Assembly: GCA_002480495.1 (NCBI GenBank)
Contig: DLCG01000020.1
Span: forward strand, 1-64,000
Source of the DNA: Rhodobiaceae bacterium UBA7804
GTDB lineage: Bacteria > Pseudomonadota > Alphaproteobacteria > Parvibaculales > Parvibaculaceae
DNA length: 64,000 bases
Reading direction: 5' to 3'
In this document: positions 56,462-64,000 of the stretch, one piece after another
Layout of the letters: every line of letters begins with the position of its first letter
Position numbering within the stretch: position 1 is the stretch's first letter
Program-made: the position numbers and the translations under genes
Notes under the pieces: model-generated
Databases searched by the model: none
Told to the model about the DNA's origin: nothing
The model's input: only the letters and a program-made list of their open reading frames with translations

Positions 56462-57166
56462 ATGCTCCAGCTATGGGCGGCAGCGGCTTTTTTTCTCGGC
56501 ATTCATCTTCTGGTAGCGGGCTCCAGCGCCCGAACGAAGATTGTCGGCGTTCTGGGAGAACGGGCCTGGCTCGCCTCCTTCTCGGTTCTATCGATCGCCG
56601 GAATTTCCTGGCTCGCTTTCAGCTTCAACCGGGCCGTTCTCGGGCCGAACCATCTCTACTGGGCGGCGCCCGAATGGGCCTATCATCTGGCGCCGCTCAT
56701 CGTGCTTGTGGCAGCGCTTTTCGCCGTCATCGGGGTAACGACGCCGAACCCGACGGCGGTAGGTGCGGAGGCGCTTGCCGAAAAGCCGGAAACCGTGAAG
56801 GGCATCCTGCGGATCACGCGGCACCCCTTCCTCTGGGGCGTGACGATCTGGGCGCTGTGGCACATTTTCGTCAATGGCGACAAGGCCTCGATCATCTTCT
56901 TCGGGACCTTTGCGCTGCTGGCAATTCTCGGCACCTTCTCCATCGACGACAAGAAGCGCAAACGCCTCGGCGAGAGCTGGACCGGCTTTGCGGCCAAGAC
57001 CTCGAACCTGCCTTTTGCGGCCATCTTCGCCGGGCGCAACCAATTGAAGATCGGCGAACTCGGCTGGTGGCGAATCCTGCTCGCGCTCATCGTCTTTGGC
57101 GGGTTTTTCTACGGCCATCTCTGGCTGTTTGGGGTGTCGCCGGTGCCGGGCTTTCACCCCTACTGA
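56462..57166 (+). CDS. NnrU-family membrane protein
   Basis: A 234-residue membrane protein with about six helices: LQLWAAAAFFLGIHLLVAGSS, LIVLVAALFAVIGVTTPNP, then a NnrU/isoprenylcysteine-methyltransferase-like pattern (ETVKGILRITRHPFLWGVTIWALWHI, DKASIIFFGTFALLAILGTF). NnrU is found with denitrification genes in some species, but none occur here, so the role is unknown. ATG at 56462 has GGGAGGAGGGCG upstream. Its end overlaps the convergent alkB by 7 nt. Confidence 0.88.
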   Translation: MLQLWAAAAFFLGIHLLVAGSSARTKIVGVLGERAWLASFSVLSIAGISWLAFSFNRAVLGPNHLYWAAPEWAYHLAPLIVLVAALFAVIGVTTPNPTAVGAEALAEKPETVKGILRITRHPFLWGVTIWALWHIFVNGDKASIIFFGTFALLAILGTFSIDDKKRKRLGESWTGFAAKTSNLPFAAIFAGRNQLKIGELGWWRILLALIVFGGFFYGHLWLFGVSPVPGFHPY

Positions 57167-57834
57167 GTTGGTTTCGTCACCCGGCGGAGCGTCAGGTTGA
57201 TCCTGCCGCCGCCGGGGATGAGCTGTGATGAGCCGGGCACGATGCGATCGACGCCGTGATAGCGCAGCCGCGAGGCCCCGCCGATGACCAACACGTCGCC
57301 GCTGGCGAGTCTGAAGCTTTTCGATTTGTCGCTGCGCGCGAATCCACCGACCCGAAACACGCAAGTATCGCCCAGCGAAACGGAGAGGACAGGCGCATCC
57401 AGCGCCGCCTCGTCCTCGTCGCGATGGAGGCCCATGCGCGATTTCGGCGCGTCGTAGAGATTGACCAGGCAGCATTCGGGCGGGGCAGGGTAGCCTGCGA
57501 TTTCGTCCCAAAGGGCGAGTAGGGCCGCCGGTATGGCCGGCCAGGGGGCGTTAACCGTGCCGTTTAACGGTTCATATCCATAGCCATCGGGGCGCGAAAC
57601 CCAGCCGAGCTCACCGAAATTCGTCTGATGGATCGACCAGGGCCGGCCGGTGCGGGGCATCAGCGGGCGATAGGGCGGGGCGGCCTCGAAACCGGCCCGC
57701 AGCTCCGCAAGCAGCGCCTTCTGCGCGCCGGCGTCCAGATAGCCCGGATAAAGCGCGATGCCCGCAAAGCCGGTATCGACCGGTTTCGCCTTCCGGGTGT
57801 TTTGAGGCTCGGTTTTTGGCACTATTTGTGTCAT
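57160..57834 (-). CDS. alkB: AlkB-type 2-oxoglutarate/Fe(II) dioxygenase
   Basis: AlkB (224 aa) repairs 1-methyladenine and 3-methylcytosine oxidatively. The iron triad is in MGLHRDEDE (H, D) and LRYHGVDRIV (H), with the 2-oxoglutarate Arg in GGRINLTLRRV. The N-terminal substrate part has PLMPRTGRPWSIHQTNFGEL and the conserved CLVNLYDAPKSRMG. Length is normal. It converges with the NnrU gene and is divergent from the Sel1-repeat lipoprotein gene (58 nt between starts). Confidence 0.94.
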   Translation of the reverse strand: MTQIVPKTEPQNTRKAKPVDTGFAGIALYPGYLDAGAQKALLAELRAGFEAAPPYRPLMPRTGRPWSIHQTNFGELGWVSRPDGYGYEPLNGTVNAPWPAIPAALLALWDEIAGYPAPPECCLVNLYDAPKSRMGLHRDEDEAALDAPVLSVSLGDTCVFRVGGFARSDKSKSFRLASGDVLVIGGASRLRYHGVDRIVPGSSQLIPGGGRINLTLRRVTKPTQ

Positions 57835-57892
57835 ATTGCAGCCGGGTCACACGGGGTGGCGGGACAGTTCCCGCACGAAAAGGGGGTGAGAC

Positions 57893-58435
57893 ATGAAAAG
57901 GATAATCGCGCTTTGCCTCACGGCAATGATGCTGTCCGGCTGTGCCGCAGCGGCAATCCAGGGCGCCACGCGAGCGAGCGACAATGCCAAGATCCTGGCT
58001 AACGAGGATGCGGCGGCGGCGGGCGACGTCGAGGCGCAGATGAAGATGGCAGATGCACATTGCTGCACCATCGCGGGAAGCGCGGGCGTATTCAACAACC
58101 AGAAAGCAACCGAGTGGTACTGCAAGGCGGCGCGGCAGAACGAGCCGCGCGCCTTCTACGAGCTCGGCCGTATCTATTCGGGCGATCTCGTGCGCGGCAT
58201 CAATGGCCCGGCCAAGGCCGCTGCGATGCTGACGGAGCAGCCCGAGAACAAGCCGCTGGCGCTGATGTGGTTCAACCTCGCCGCTGCCGCGGGCTATGAG
58301 GACGCGGCGGACGAGGCGGAGGATCTGCGCGAGGACATGACCGCGCCGGAAATCCTGCAGGCAAATCTGCGCCAGAAAAACTGGAGCGCGCAGGCCTGCG
58401 AATGGAACGACGTCTATCCCGGCCGCAAACTCTGA
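57893..58435 (+). CDS. Sel1-repeat lipoprotein
   Basis: A 180-residue lipoprotein: signal MKRIIALCLTAMMLSGC with a lipobox (LSGC), then Sel1-like/TPR-type repeats (DVEAQMKMADAHCC, KATEWYCKAARQNEPRAFYELGRIYSG, KPLALMWFNLAAAAGYEDAA). Extra Cys residues (HCC, WYC) may form disulphides. Sel1 proteins serve as binding scaffolds; the partner here is unknown. The stop codon is part of a 13-nt tandem repeat (58430-58468), and a terminator follows at 58490-58525. Confidence 0.88.
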   Translation: MKRIIALCLTAMMLSGCAAAAIQGATRASDNAKILANEDAAAAGDVEAQMKMADAHCCTIAGSAGVFNNQKATEWYCKAARQNEPRAFYELGRIYSGDLVRGINGPAKAAAMLTEQPENKPLALMWFNLAAAAGYEDAADEAEDLREDMTAPEILQANLRQKNWSAQACEWNDVYPGRKL

Positions 58436-58468
58436 ACCCGGGCTCTGAATCCAAGCTCTGAACCCGCA
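58430..58468. repeat. Three tandem 13-nt repeats at the Sel1-repeat gene stop codon
   Basis: CTCTGAACCCGGG, CTCTGAATCCAAG and CTCTGAACCCGCA follow one another without a gap. The first copy holds the codon CTC and the TGA stop, so the array duplicates the end of the gene. Confidence 0.8.
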
Positions 58469-58489
58469 GGGCGGCAAGTTTTGAAATGG

Positions 58490-58525
58490 AACCCGCATCG
58501 GTGCGCAGCGCCGGCGCGGGTTTTC
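58490..58525 (+). terminator. Rho-independent terminator after the Sel1-repeat gene
   Basis: AACCCGC (58490-58496) and GCGGGTT (58516-58522) form the outer stem, with CGGTGC/GCGCCG inside, followed on the plus strand by TTTTCCCTTT. It insulates dnaK from the upstream gene. Confidence 0.75.
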
Positions 58526-58589
58526 CCTTTCGATGACCTCAAGTGAGTCCGAAAAGTCCCGCTCCTGTGGCCATATTGCCGCATCAACG

Positions 58590-58619
58590 CTTGCGGGCCG
58601 TAGAACCCAAACCTATATA
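58590..58619 (+). promoter_or_regulatory. RpoH-type promoter of dnaK
   Basis: CTTGCG (58590-58595), a 16-nt spacer and CCTATATA (58612-58619) match the alphaproteobacterial heat-shock pattern CTTG...CYTATnT. It lies about 150 nt upstream of dnaK. No CIRCE element is visible. The rest of the 58526-58770 interval holds no gene. Confidence 0.6.
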
Positions 58620-58770
58620 CAGCGCAACGTTTCAACCCCTTAACCGGGCCGAAATGCCCGGGAAGGATCCCCTTTGGGGGCCGGTTGGGCCGGATGCAGC
58701 AATGCGCCGGTCCAGCGGGTGCCACAAGGCCCGCCCGGCCAGCCGCAAGTGAAAGAGGACCAGCACAACT

Positions 58771-60696
58771 ATGGCTAAAGTCATCGGTATCGACCTCGGC
58801 ACGACGAATTCGTGTGTCGCGGTGATGGAAGGCAACTCCGCCAAAGTCATCGAGAACTCCGAAGGCATGCGCACCACGCCCTCAATGGTGGCCTTTACCC
58901 AGGACGGCGAGCGCCTCGTCGGTCAGTCCGCCAAGCGCCAGGCGGTTACCAATCCCACGAATACTCTCTTCGCAATCAAGCGCCTTATCGGCCGCTCCTA
59001 CGAAGACCCGACCACCCAGAAGGACAAGGGGATGGTGCCTTACAACATCATCCGCGCCGACAATGGCGATGCCTGGGTGGAAGCGCATGGCGAGAAATAT
59101 TCGCCGTCCCAGATTTCCGCCTTCATCCTCCAGAAGATGAAGGAAACCGCCGAGAGCTATCTCGGCGAAAAGGTCGAGAAGGCCGTCATCACGGTTCCGG
59201 CCTATTTCAACGATGCGCAGCGCCAGGCAACCAAGGACGCGGGCAAGATCGCGGGTCTTGAAGTTCTCCGCATCATCAACGAGCCGACGGCGGCGGCCCT
59301 TGCCTATGGTCTCGACAAGAAGGAAGGCGAGCTGATCGCGGTCTACGACCTTGGCGGCGGCACGTTCGACGTGTCGATCCTCGAGATCGGCGACGGCGTC
59401 TTCGAAGTGAAGTCGACCAATGGCGACACGTTCCTTGGCGGCGAAGACTTCGACATGCGTCTCGTCAACTATCTCGCCGACGAGTTCAAGAAGGAGAACG
59501 GCATCGACCTGCGCGGCGACAAGCTTGCCCTGCAGCGCCTGAAGGAAGCCGCCGAAAAGGCGAAGATCGAACTCTCTTCCTCTTCGCAGACGGAAGTGAA
59601 CCTGCCCTTCATCACGGCAGATGCTTCCGGCCCGAAGCATCTCACCATGAAGATCACCCGGGCGAAGCTCGAAGCGCTCGTCGAGGATCTCATCCAGCGC
59701 ACGATCGATCCCTGCAAGGCCGCGCTCAAGGATGCGGGCGTTTCCGCCGGCCAGATCAACGAAGTCGTGCTTGTCGGCGGCCAGTCGCGCATGCCCAAGA
59801 TCCGCGAAGCCGTGAAGCAGTTCTTCGGCAAAGAGCCGAACATGAGCGTGAACCCGGATGAAGTGGTCGCCATGGGCGCGGCCATTCAGGCGGGCGTGCT
59901 GCAGGGCGACGTGAAGGACGTGCTGCTGCTCGACGTGACGCCGCTTTCGCTCGGCATCGAAACGCTGGGCGGCGTGTTCACGCGCCTTATCGAACGCAAC
60001 ACGACGATCCCGACGAAGAAGGCGCAGGTCTTCTCGACGGCGGAAGACAATCAGTCCGCGGTCACGATCCGCGTCTTCCAGGGCGAACGCGAAATGGCGG
60101 CGGACAACAAGCTGCTCGGCCAGTTCGACCTCGTCGGCATTCCGCCCGCGCCGCGCGGCGTACCGCAGATCGAAGTCGCCTTCGACATCGACGCGAACGG
60201 CATCGTGAACGTGTCGGCAAAGGACAAGGCGACCGGCAAGGAACAGACGATCCGCATCGAGGCGTCGGGCGGTCTCTCCGAAGCCGATATCGAGAAGATG
60301 GTGAAGGACGCCGAAGCGCACGCGGAAGAAGACAAGAAGCGGCGCGAGGAAGTCGAGACCCGGAACCACGCCGAAGCGCTCGTCAACGCGACCGAGAAGA
60401 CGCTGTCGGAGAATGCCGACAAGATCGGCGCCGATGTGAAGGCGGAAGTCGAGGCGGCCGTCGAGGCGCTCAAGACGGCGCTCAAGGACGGCTCCGCCGA
60501 GGACGTGAAGGCAAAGAGCGAAGCACTCACCCAGACCTCGATGAAGATGGGCGAGGCGCTCTACAAGGCCGCGCAGGCCGAAGCGGAAAACGAAGCCGCC
60601 GCCGGCACGGACAGCAGCAAGGCGGGCGACGATGTCGTCGATGTCGACTTCGAGGAAGTCGACGACGACAAGAAGGACCAGGACAAGTCCGCCTGA
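58771..60696 (+). CDS. dnaK: Chaperone protein DnaK (Hsp70)
   Basis: DnaK (641 aa) is the ATP-driven Hsp70 chaperone. The actin-like ATPase has GIDLGTTNSCVAVMEG, VITVPAYFNDAQRQATKDAG, IAVYDLGGGTFDVSILEIGD and VVLVGGQSRMPKIREAV. The substrate-binding domain starts near residue 390 (DVTPLSLGIETLGGVFTRLI), with the helical lid after it, and the C-terminus ends in the usual acidic tail (VVDVDFEEVDDDKKDQ). It is upstream of dnaJ on the same strand with an RpoH-like promoter in front. GrpE is encoded 2.4 kb upstream. Confidence 0.99.
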   Translation: MAKVIGIDLGTTNSCVAVMEGNSAKVIENSEGMRTTPSMVAFTQDGERLVGQSAKRQAVTNPTNTLFAIKRLIGRSYEDPTTQKDKGMVPYNIIRADNGDAWVEAHGEKYSPSQISAFILQKMKETAESYLGEKVEKAVITVPAYFNDAQRQATKDAGKIAGLEVLRIINEPTAAALAYGLDKKEGELIAVYDLGGGTFDVSILEIGDGVFEVKSTNGDTFLGGEDFDMRLVNYLADEFKKENGIDLRGDKLALQRLKEAAEKAKIELSSSSQTEVNLPFITADASGPKHLTMKITRAKLEALVEDLIQRTIDPCKAALKDAGVSAGQINEVVLVGGQSRMPKIREAVKQFFGKEPNMSVNPDEVVAMGAAIQAGVLQGDVKDVLLLDVTPLSLGIETLGGVFTRLIERNTTIPTKKAQVFSTAEDNQSAVTIRVFQGEREMAADNKLLGQFDLVGIPPAPRGVPQIEVAFDIDANGIVNVSAKDKATGKEQTIRIEASGGLSEADIEKMVKDAEAHAEEDKKRREEVETRNHAEALVNATEKTLSENADKIGADVKAEVEAAVEALKTALKDGSAEDVKAKSEALTQTSMKMGEALYKAAQAEAENEAAAGTDSSKAGDDVVDVDFEEVDDDKKDQDKSA

Positions 60697-60800
60697 TCCG
60701 GGGACTTGCAATGACGCCCTTTTCTTCCGTTCAGATGAATGCGGCACGGATGCGCGAAAGCGCATCCGCGACCGCGCCTGCAAGCAAGCGGTGATCTCCG

Positions 60801-61958
60801 ATGTCGAAGCGCGATTATTATGACGTGCTCGGGGTGAGCCGGAACGCGACGGCCGATGAGCTCAAGAAAGCCTATCGGACGCTCGCGAAGAAGCTCCACC
60901 CCGATCAGAATCCGGGCGACAAGGACGCCGAGGCGCGCTTCAAGGAATTGAACGAAGCCTATGACGCCCTGAAGGACGAACAGAGCCGCGCCGCCTATGA
61001 CCAGTTCGGCCATGCGGCTTTCGATGGCGGCATGGGCGGTTTCGGACGCGGGCAAGGCGGCATGGGCGGCGGCTTCGGCGGCGCTTCCATGTCCGACATT
61101 TTCGACGATCTCTTCGGCGAGTTCATGGGCGGCGGCCGAGGACGCGGCGGGCGGCGAGGCGGCGGCCAGATGCGCGGCCACGATCTTCGCTACAATATGG
61201 AGATCAGCCTCGAGGAAGCCTTCGAGGGCAAGAAGGCGCAGATCCGCGTGCCGGGCTCCGTCTCCTGCGAGGCCTGCCACGGCTCGGGCGCGGCGCCGGG
61301 TTCGAGCCCCATCACCTGTCCGACCTGCCAGGGCGATGGCAAGGTACGCGCTTCCCAAGGCTTCTTCACCATCGAACGCACCTGCCCGACCTGTCACGGG
61401 CGGGGCCAGACCATCGACAAGCCCTGTCCGGCCTGCCACGGCGCGGGCCGCGTGGAAAAGGAACGCACCCTCTCGGTGAATATCCCGGCAGGCGTCGAGG
61501 ACGGTACGCGCATTCGCCTCGCGGGCGAGGGCGAGGCCGGCATGCGCGGCGGCCCCTCGGGCGACCTCTACATCTTCCTCTCGGTGAAGCCGCATCGCAT
61601 CTTCGAACGCGACGGGGCGGATCTCTTCTGCCGCGTGCCAATCTCGATGGTTACCGCAGCGATGGGCGGCGAGATCGAAGTGCCGACGCTCGGCGGCAAG
61701 AAGGTGAAGGTCAAGATTCCCGAAGGCGCGCAGACGGGGCGTCAGTTCCGCTTGAAGGGCAAGGGCATGCCCGTCGTCAATTCGCGCGAGACGGGCGACC
61801 TCTATATCCAGATCACCATCGAGACGCCGGTGAACCTGACCCGCAAGCAGAAGGAATTGCTGAAGGCGTTCGAGGAAGCCTCGGACCCCAGCAACAGTCC
61901 GGAAAGCACCGGCTTCTTCGCCAAGGTGAAGGAATTCTGGGACGGGTTTCAGAGCTGA
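60801..61958 (+). CDS. dnaJ: Chaperone protein DnaJ
   Basis: DnaJ (385 aa) is the co-chaperone that delivers substrates to DnaK. The J-domain HPD is in LAKKLHPDQNPGDKDAEARF. A Gly/Phe-rich region (FGRGQGGMGGGFGGAS) follows, then four CxxCxGxG zinc repeats (CEACHGSG, CPTCQGDG, CPTCHGRG, CPACHGAG). The substrate-binding C-domains complete it. It lies 104 nt downstream of dnaK and is followed by a strong terminator (61977-62010). Confidence 0.98.
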   Translation: MSKRDYYDVLGVSRNATADELKKAYRTLAKKLHPDQNPGDKDAEARFKELNEAYDALKDEQSRAAYDQFGHAAFDGGMGGFGRGQGGMGGGFGGASMSDIFDDLFGEFMGGGRGRGGRRGGGQMRGHDLRYNMEISLEEAFEGKKAQIRVPGSVSCEACHGSGAAPGSSPITCPTCQGDGKVRASQGFFTIERTCPTCHGRGQTIDKPCPACHGAGRVEKERTLSVNIPAGVEDGTRIRLAGEGEAGMRGGPSGDLYIFLSVKPHRIFERDGADLFCRVPISMVTAAMGGEIEVPTLGGKKVKVKIPEGAQTGRQFRLKGKGMPVVNSRETGDLYIQITIETPVNLTRKQKELLKAFEEASDPSNSPESTGFFAKVKEFWDGFQS

Positions 61959-61976
61959 GGCTTTGAGATAATCTTG

Positions 61977-62010
61977 AAAGGCCCCGCGGGATCTTCCCCG
62001 GGGCCTTTTT
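61977..62010 (+). terminator. Rho-independent terminator after dnaJ
   Basis: AAAGGCCCCG (61977-61986) and CGGGGCCTTT (61999-62008) form a 10-bp stem; the T-run (62006-62010) overlaps its 3' arm. It ends the dnaK-dnaJ transcript 18 nt after the dnaJ stop and just before the next gene. Confidence 0.9.
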
Positions 62011-62027
62011 CATGGCCGGACCTTTCC

Positions 62028-62366
62028 ATGCAAGCCTATCTCACGCCCATCGCGCTTCTCGTCGCCTCCAACGTCTTCATGACGACCGCCTGGTACTGGC
62101 ACCTGAAGTTCAAGGCGACGCCACTCATGCTCGTCATCCTGGTGAGCTGGGGGCTCGCCTTCTTCGAATATTGCCTGGCCGTGCCCGCGAACCGCTTCGG
62201 CTCCGAGGTCTATTCGCCCGCCCAGCTCAAGACGATCCAGGAAGTCATCACCCTTGTCGTATTCGCCGGATTCTCAGCCGTCTATCTCGGGCATGCACCG
62301 ACATGGAACACGGCCATCGGCTTCGCGCTGATCGCAGCCGGGGCCTATTTCGTCTTCCGGGGGTGA
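62028..62366 (+). CDS. DUF486 family membrane protein (DMT-like)
   Basis: A 112-residue membrane protein with four hydrophobic helices: MQAYLTPIALLVASNVFMTT, ATPLMLVILVSWGLAFFEYCLAVPANRFG, QLKTIQEVITLVVFAGFSAV and NTAIGFALIAAGAYFVFRG. The pattern (ANR.G, FSLKTIQEVIT-like) is that of DUF486, a small relative of DMT transporters of unknown function. ATG at 62028 chosen; it lies 17 nt after the dnaJ terminator. It is upstream of dapB. Confidence 0.88.
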   Translation: MQAYLTPIALLVASNVFMTTAWYWHLKFKATPLMLVILVSWGLAFFEYCLAVPANRFGSEVYSPAQLKTIQEVITLVVFAGFSAVYLGHAPTWNTAIGFALIAAGAYFVFRG

Positions 62367-62409
62367 GACGGGGCTGCTATAGAGCCCGCAGGAGAAACGG
62401 AGCACCAAC

Positions 62410-63240
62410 ATGGCTCAGGACATCAGGATCGCCGTGACGGGCGCGGGCGGCCGCATGGGCCGGACGCTGATCCGCCTCATCTCCGAGACGGAGGGGCTTG
62501 CCCTCGCGGGCGGCATCGAGGCGGAAGGCTCGCCCCATATCGGAACCGATCTCGGAACGCTGGCCGGGCTTGCCGCGCCGCTCGGCATAAAGGCGAGCGC
62601 GGACGCGCTCACCATCATCAAGGATGCCGATGCGCTGATCGATTTTTCCGTGCCGGAAGCCTCGCTCGAATTCGCCGCGCTGACCGCGCAGGCGCGCATC
62701 GTCCATGTCATCGGAACGACGGGCTTCAAGCCGGAGGACGAAGCGCGGATCGAGGCGGCGGCCCGGCACGCGACCATCATCAAGGCGGGGAACATGAGCC
62801 TAGGCGTCAATCTTCTCGCCTCGCTGGTACGGCAGGCGGCGAAGGCGCTGGGGTCCGAATGGGATATCGAGATCCTCGAAATGCATCATCGCCACAAGGT
62901 CGACGCGCCTTCCGGCACCGCGCTTCTACTCGGCGAAGCGGCGGCGGAAGGGCGCGGCATCGGCCTTGGCCAGAATTCCGAGCGCGGACGCGACGGCATT
63001 ACCGGCGCGCGCGAGGAAGGCAAGATCGGGTTTGCCTCACTCAGGGGCGGCTCGGTCGTCGGCGAACATGACGTGATCTTTGCGGCGGAGAACGAGCGCA
63101 TCGTGCTTCGCCACATCGCGGAAGACCGCAGCATCTTCGCGCGGGGCGCGCTCAAGGCGGCGCAATGGGGGCAGGGCTCAAACGGTAAGAAGAGGGGACC
63201 CGGCCTCTTCGACATGGCCGACGTGCTCGGCATCGAATAA
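62410..63240 (+). CDS. dapB: 4-hydroxy-tetrahydrodipicolinate reductase
   Basis: DapB (276 aa) reduces HTPA with NAD(P)H in lysine and diaminopimelate synthesis. The Rossmann loop is IAVTGAGGRMGRTLIRLI, followed by VHVIGTTGFKPEDEARIEAA, and NMSLGVNLLASLV. The catalytic region IEILEMHHRHKVDAPSGTAL has the His/Lys pair. Length is normal. It is upstream of gpmA on the same strand (18-30 nt). Confidence 0.97.
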   Translation: MAQDIRIAVTGAGGRMGRTLIRLISETEGLALAGGIEAEGSPHIGTDLGTLAGLAAPLGIKASADALTIIKDADALIDFSVPEASLEFAALTAQARIVHVIGTTGFKPEDEARIEAAARHATIIKAGNMSLGVNLLASLVRQAAKALGSEWDIEILEMHHRHKVDAPSGTALLLGEAAAEGRGIGLGQNSERGRDGITGAREEGKIGFASLRGGSVVGEHDVIFAAENERIVLRHIAEDRSIFARGALKAAQWGQGSNGKKRGPGLFDMADVLGIE

Positions 63241-63270
63241 CCTTCTTTATACGGATCAATGGAGCGAGAC

Positions 63271-63903
63271 TTGGCTAACCTGCTTGTGCTCGTCCGTCAC
63301 GGACAGAGCGAATGGAACGAGAAGAACCTTTTCACCGGATGGCGCGATCCGGGCCTGACCGAACAGGGGAAGGCGGAAGCGAAGGAAGCGGGCGAGGCGA
63401 TGAAGGCGGCGGGGCTCAGCTTCGACGTGGCCTTCACCTCCGACCTTTCGCGCGCGCAGGAGACGAACCGGATCATGCTCGCCGAACTCGGCCAGGACGG
63501 CATCGAGATCGTGAAGAACCAGGCACTCAACGAGCGCGACTATGGCGATCTCTCCGGCCTCAACAAGGACGATGCGCGCGAGAAATGGGGCGAGGAGCAG
63601 GTTCACATCTGGCGGCGCTCCTACGACGTGCCGCCGCCCGGCGGCGAAAGCCTAAAAATGACGGCGGAGCGCGTGCTCCCCTACTACGAGAAGGAAATCC
63701 TGCCGCGCGTGCTGAAGGGCGAGCGTGTTCTCGTGGCGGCGCATGGCAATAGCTTGCGCGCGCTCGTCATGCAGCTCGACAAGCTCAGCCAGGAGCAGGT
63801 GATCGCGCTCAACATCGCGACCGGCGCGCCCATCGTCTATGAGCTCGACGACAAGGGGAACGTGCTTTCAAAGAAGATGCTGATCGAGCGCGAGGCGCAC
63901 TGA
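63271..63903 (+). CDS. gpmA: 2,3-bisphosphoglycerate-dependent phosphoglycerate mutase
   Basis: GpmA (210 aa) interconverts 2- and 3-phosphoglycerate. The catalytic His is in LVLVRHGQSEWNEKNLFTGW, the second His in VLVAAHGNSLRALVMQLD, and TSDLSRAQETNRIML and LNERDYGDLSGLNKDDAREKWG are family features. I chose the TTG at 63271 because GGAG lies 6 nt upstream and it gives MANLLVLVRHG; the in-frame ATG at 63259 lies inside that site and would add four residues. It follows dapB closely and may be co-transcribed. Confidence 0.93.
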   Translation: MANLLVLVRHGQSEWNEKNLFTGWRDPGLTEQGKAEAKEAGEAMKAAGLSFDVAFTSDLSRAQETNRIMLAELGQDGIEIVKNQALNERDYGDLSGLNKDDAREKWGEEQVHIWRRSYDVPPPGGESLKMTAERVLPYYEKEILPRVLKGERVLVAAHGNSLRALVMQLDKLSQEQVIALNIATGAPIVYELDDKGNVLSKKMLIEREAH

Positions 63904-63909
63904 CGCAGC

Positions 63910-64000
63910 TCACGCTTCCTGTGGGGTTTCGCCGAGCCGGGCCGTGCGAAGTCCGGCGAGGGCCGCCTCGAGCGCGCGGGCGAAATCCGCGCGTTCATGC
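63910..64000 (-). CDS. 3' end of an unidentified gene (cut by window edge)
   Basis: The minus strand reads an open frame from the window edge to a TGA at 63912-63910. The visible C-terminus is ERADFARALEAALAGLRTAR followed by LGETPQEA. The segment is too short for identification. The gene converges with gpmA, 6 nt away. Confidence 0.6.
   Translation of the reverse strand, partial: HERADFARALEAALAGLRTARLGETPQEA

Noticed and set aside
1..64000. CRISPR arrays and rRNA operons
   Set aside because: No regularly spaced direct repeats with unique spacers and no conserved rRNA sequence were seen anywhere in the window.

Overview
The window is chromosomal DNA from an alphaproteobacterium, most likely a Rhizobiales/Hyphomicrobiales member and plausibly close to Parvibaculum. 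This is inferred from the high GC content, from alphaproteobacterial gene clusters (rimP-nusA-ylxR-infB; tsaB-rimI / fur / plsC-miaB-phoH-ybeY-corC-lnt; murJ-trpS beside glnD; hrcA-grpE and dnaK-dnaJ), from a Fur protein lacking the enterobacterial CxxC pair, and from a MaeB-type malic enzyme. No database search was possible. Genes are dense, many start/stop codons overlap (ATGA), and several starts are GTG or TTG.

Bases 1-21355 are one uninterrupted minus-strand run. It begins with the 5' part of infB (cut by the window edge), then ylxR, nusA and rimP (transcription/translation), trmB and metK (a methyltransferase and its SAM supply), an XRE regulator, lnt, corC, ybeY, phoH, miaB, plsC, fur, rimI, tsaB, a RutE-like nitroreductase, a NifU-type Fe-S scaffold, a universal stress protein, a DUF2333 protein, trpS and murJ. 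Two clear Rho-independent terminators separate trmB from rimP and the XRE gene from metK.

Bases 21356-23472, between murJ and glnD, are an accessory insert of lower GC. It holds a Phd/YefM-RelE type toxin-antitoxin pair with its own promoter and operator-like palindrome, an unrecognised protein with a segment resembling HhH-GPD DNA glycosylases, and REP-like inverted repeats. After it come glnD, a small secreted protein, a zinc-ribbon methyltransferase, a NUDIX hydrolase overlapping mutS (which carries an unusual in-frame palindromic insertion before Walker A), maeB, an OlsB-like acyltransferase, an AmpG-like MFS permease and a hybrid histidine kinase with one dead receiver domain.

A second accessory unit lies at 38574-39293, between the histidine kinase and comM. 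It consists of a 19-bp perfect inverted repeat, a promoter, a small winged-helix-like protein, a tRNA-like gene whose D and T arms are canonical but whose anticodon arm is replaced by a long hairpin, and a plus-strand terminator. This is the most unusual object in the window.

The remainder (39303-64000) holds comM, small lipoproteins, a LprI/DUF3298 protein, a HugZ-like heme protein with a Fur-box-like site in front, a membrane dipeptidase, an FkbM methyltransferase overlapping gshB, marC, a SirB1-like protein, a BON lipoprotein, yraN-rsmI divergent from an LpoA-like lipoprotein, hemW-rdgB-rph divergent from hrcA-grpE, an NnrU-like protein, alkB, a Sel1-repeat lipoprotein, dnaK-dnaJ with RpoH-like promoter signals, a DUF486 protein, dapB, gpmA and the 3' end of an unidentified minus-strand gene.
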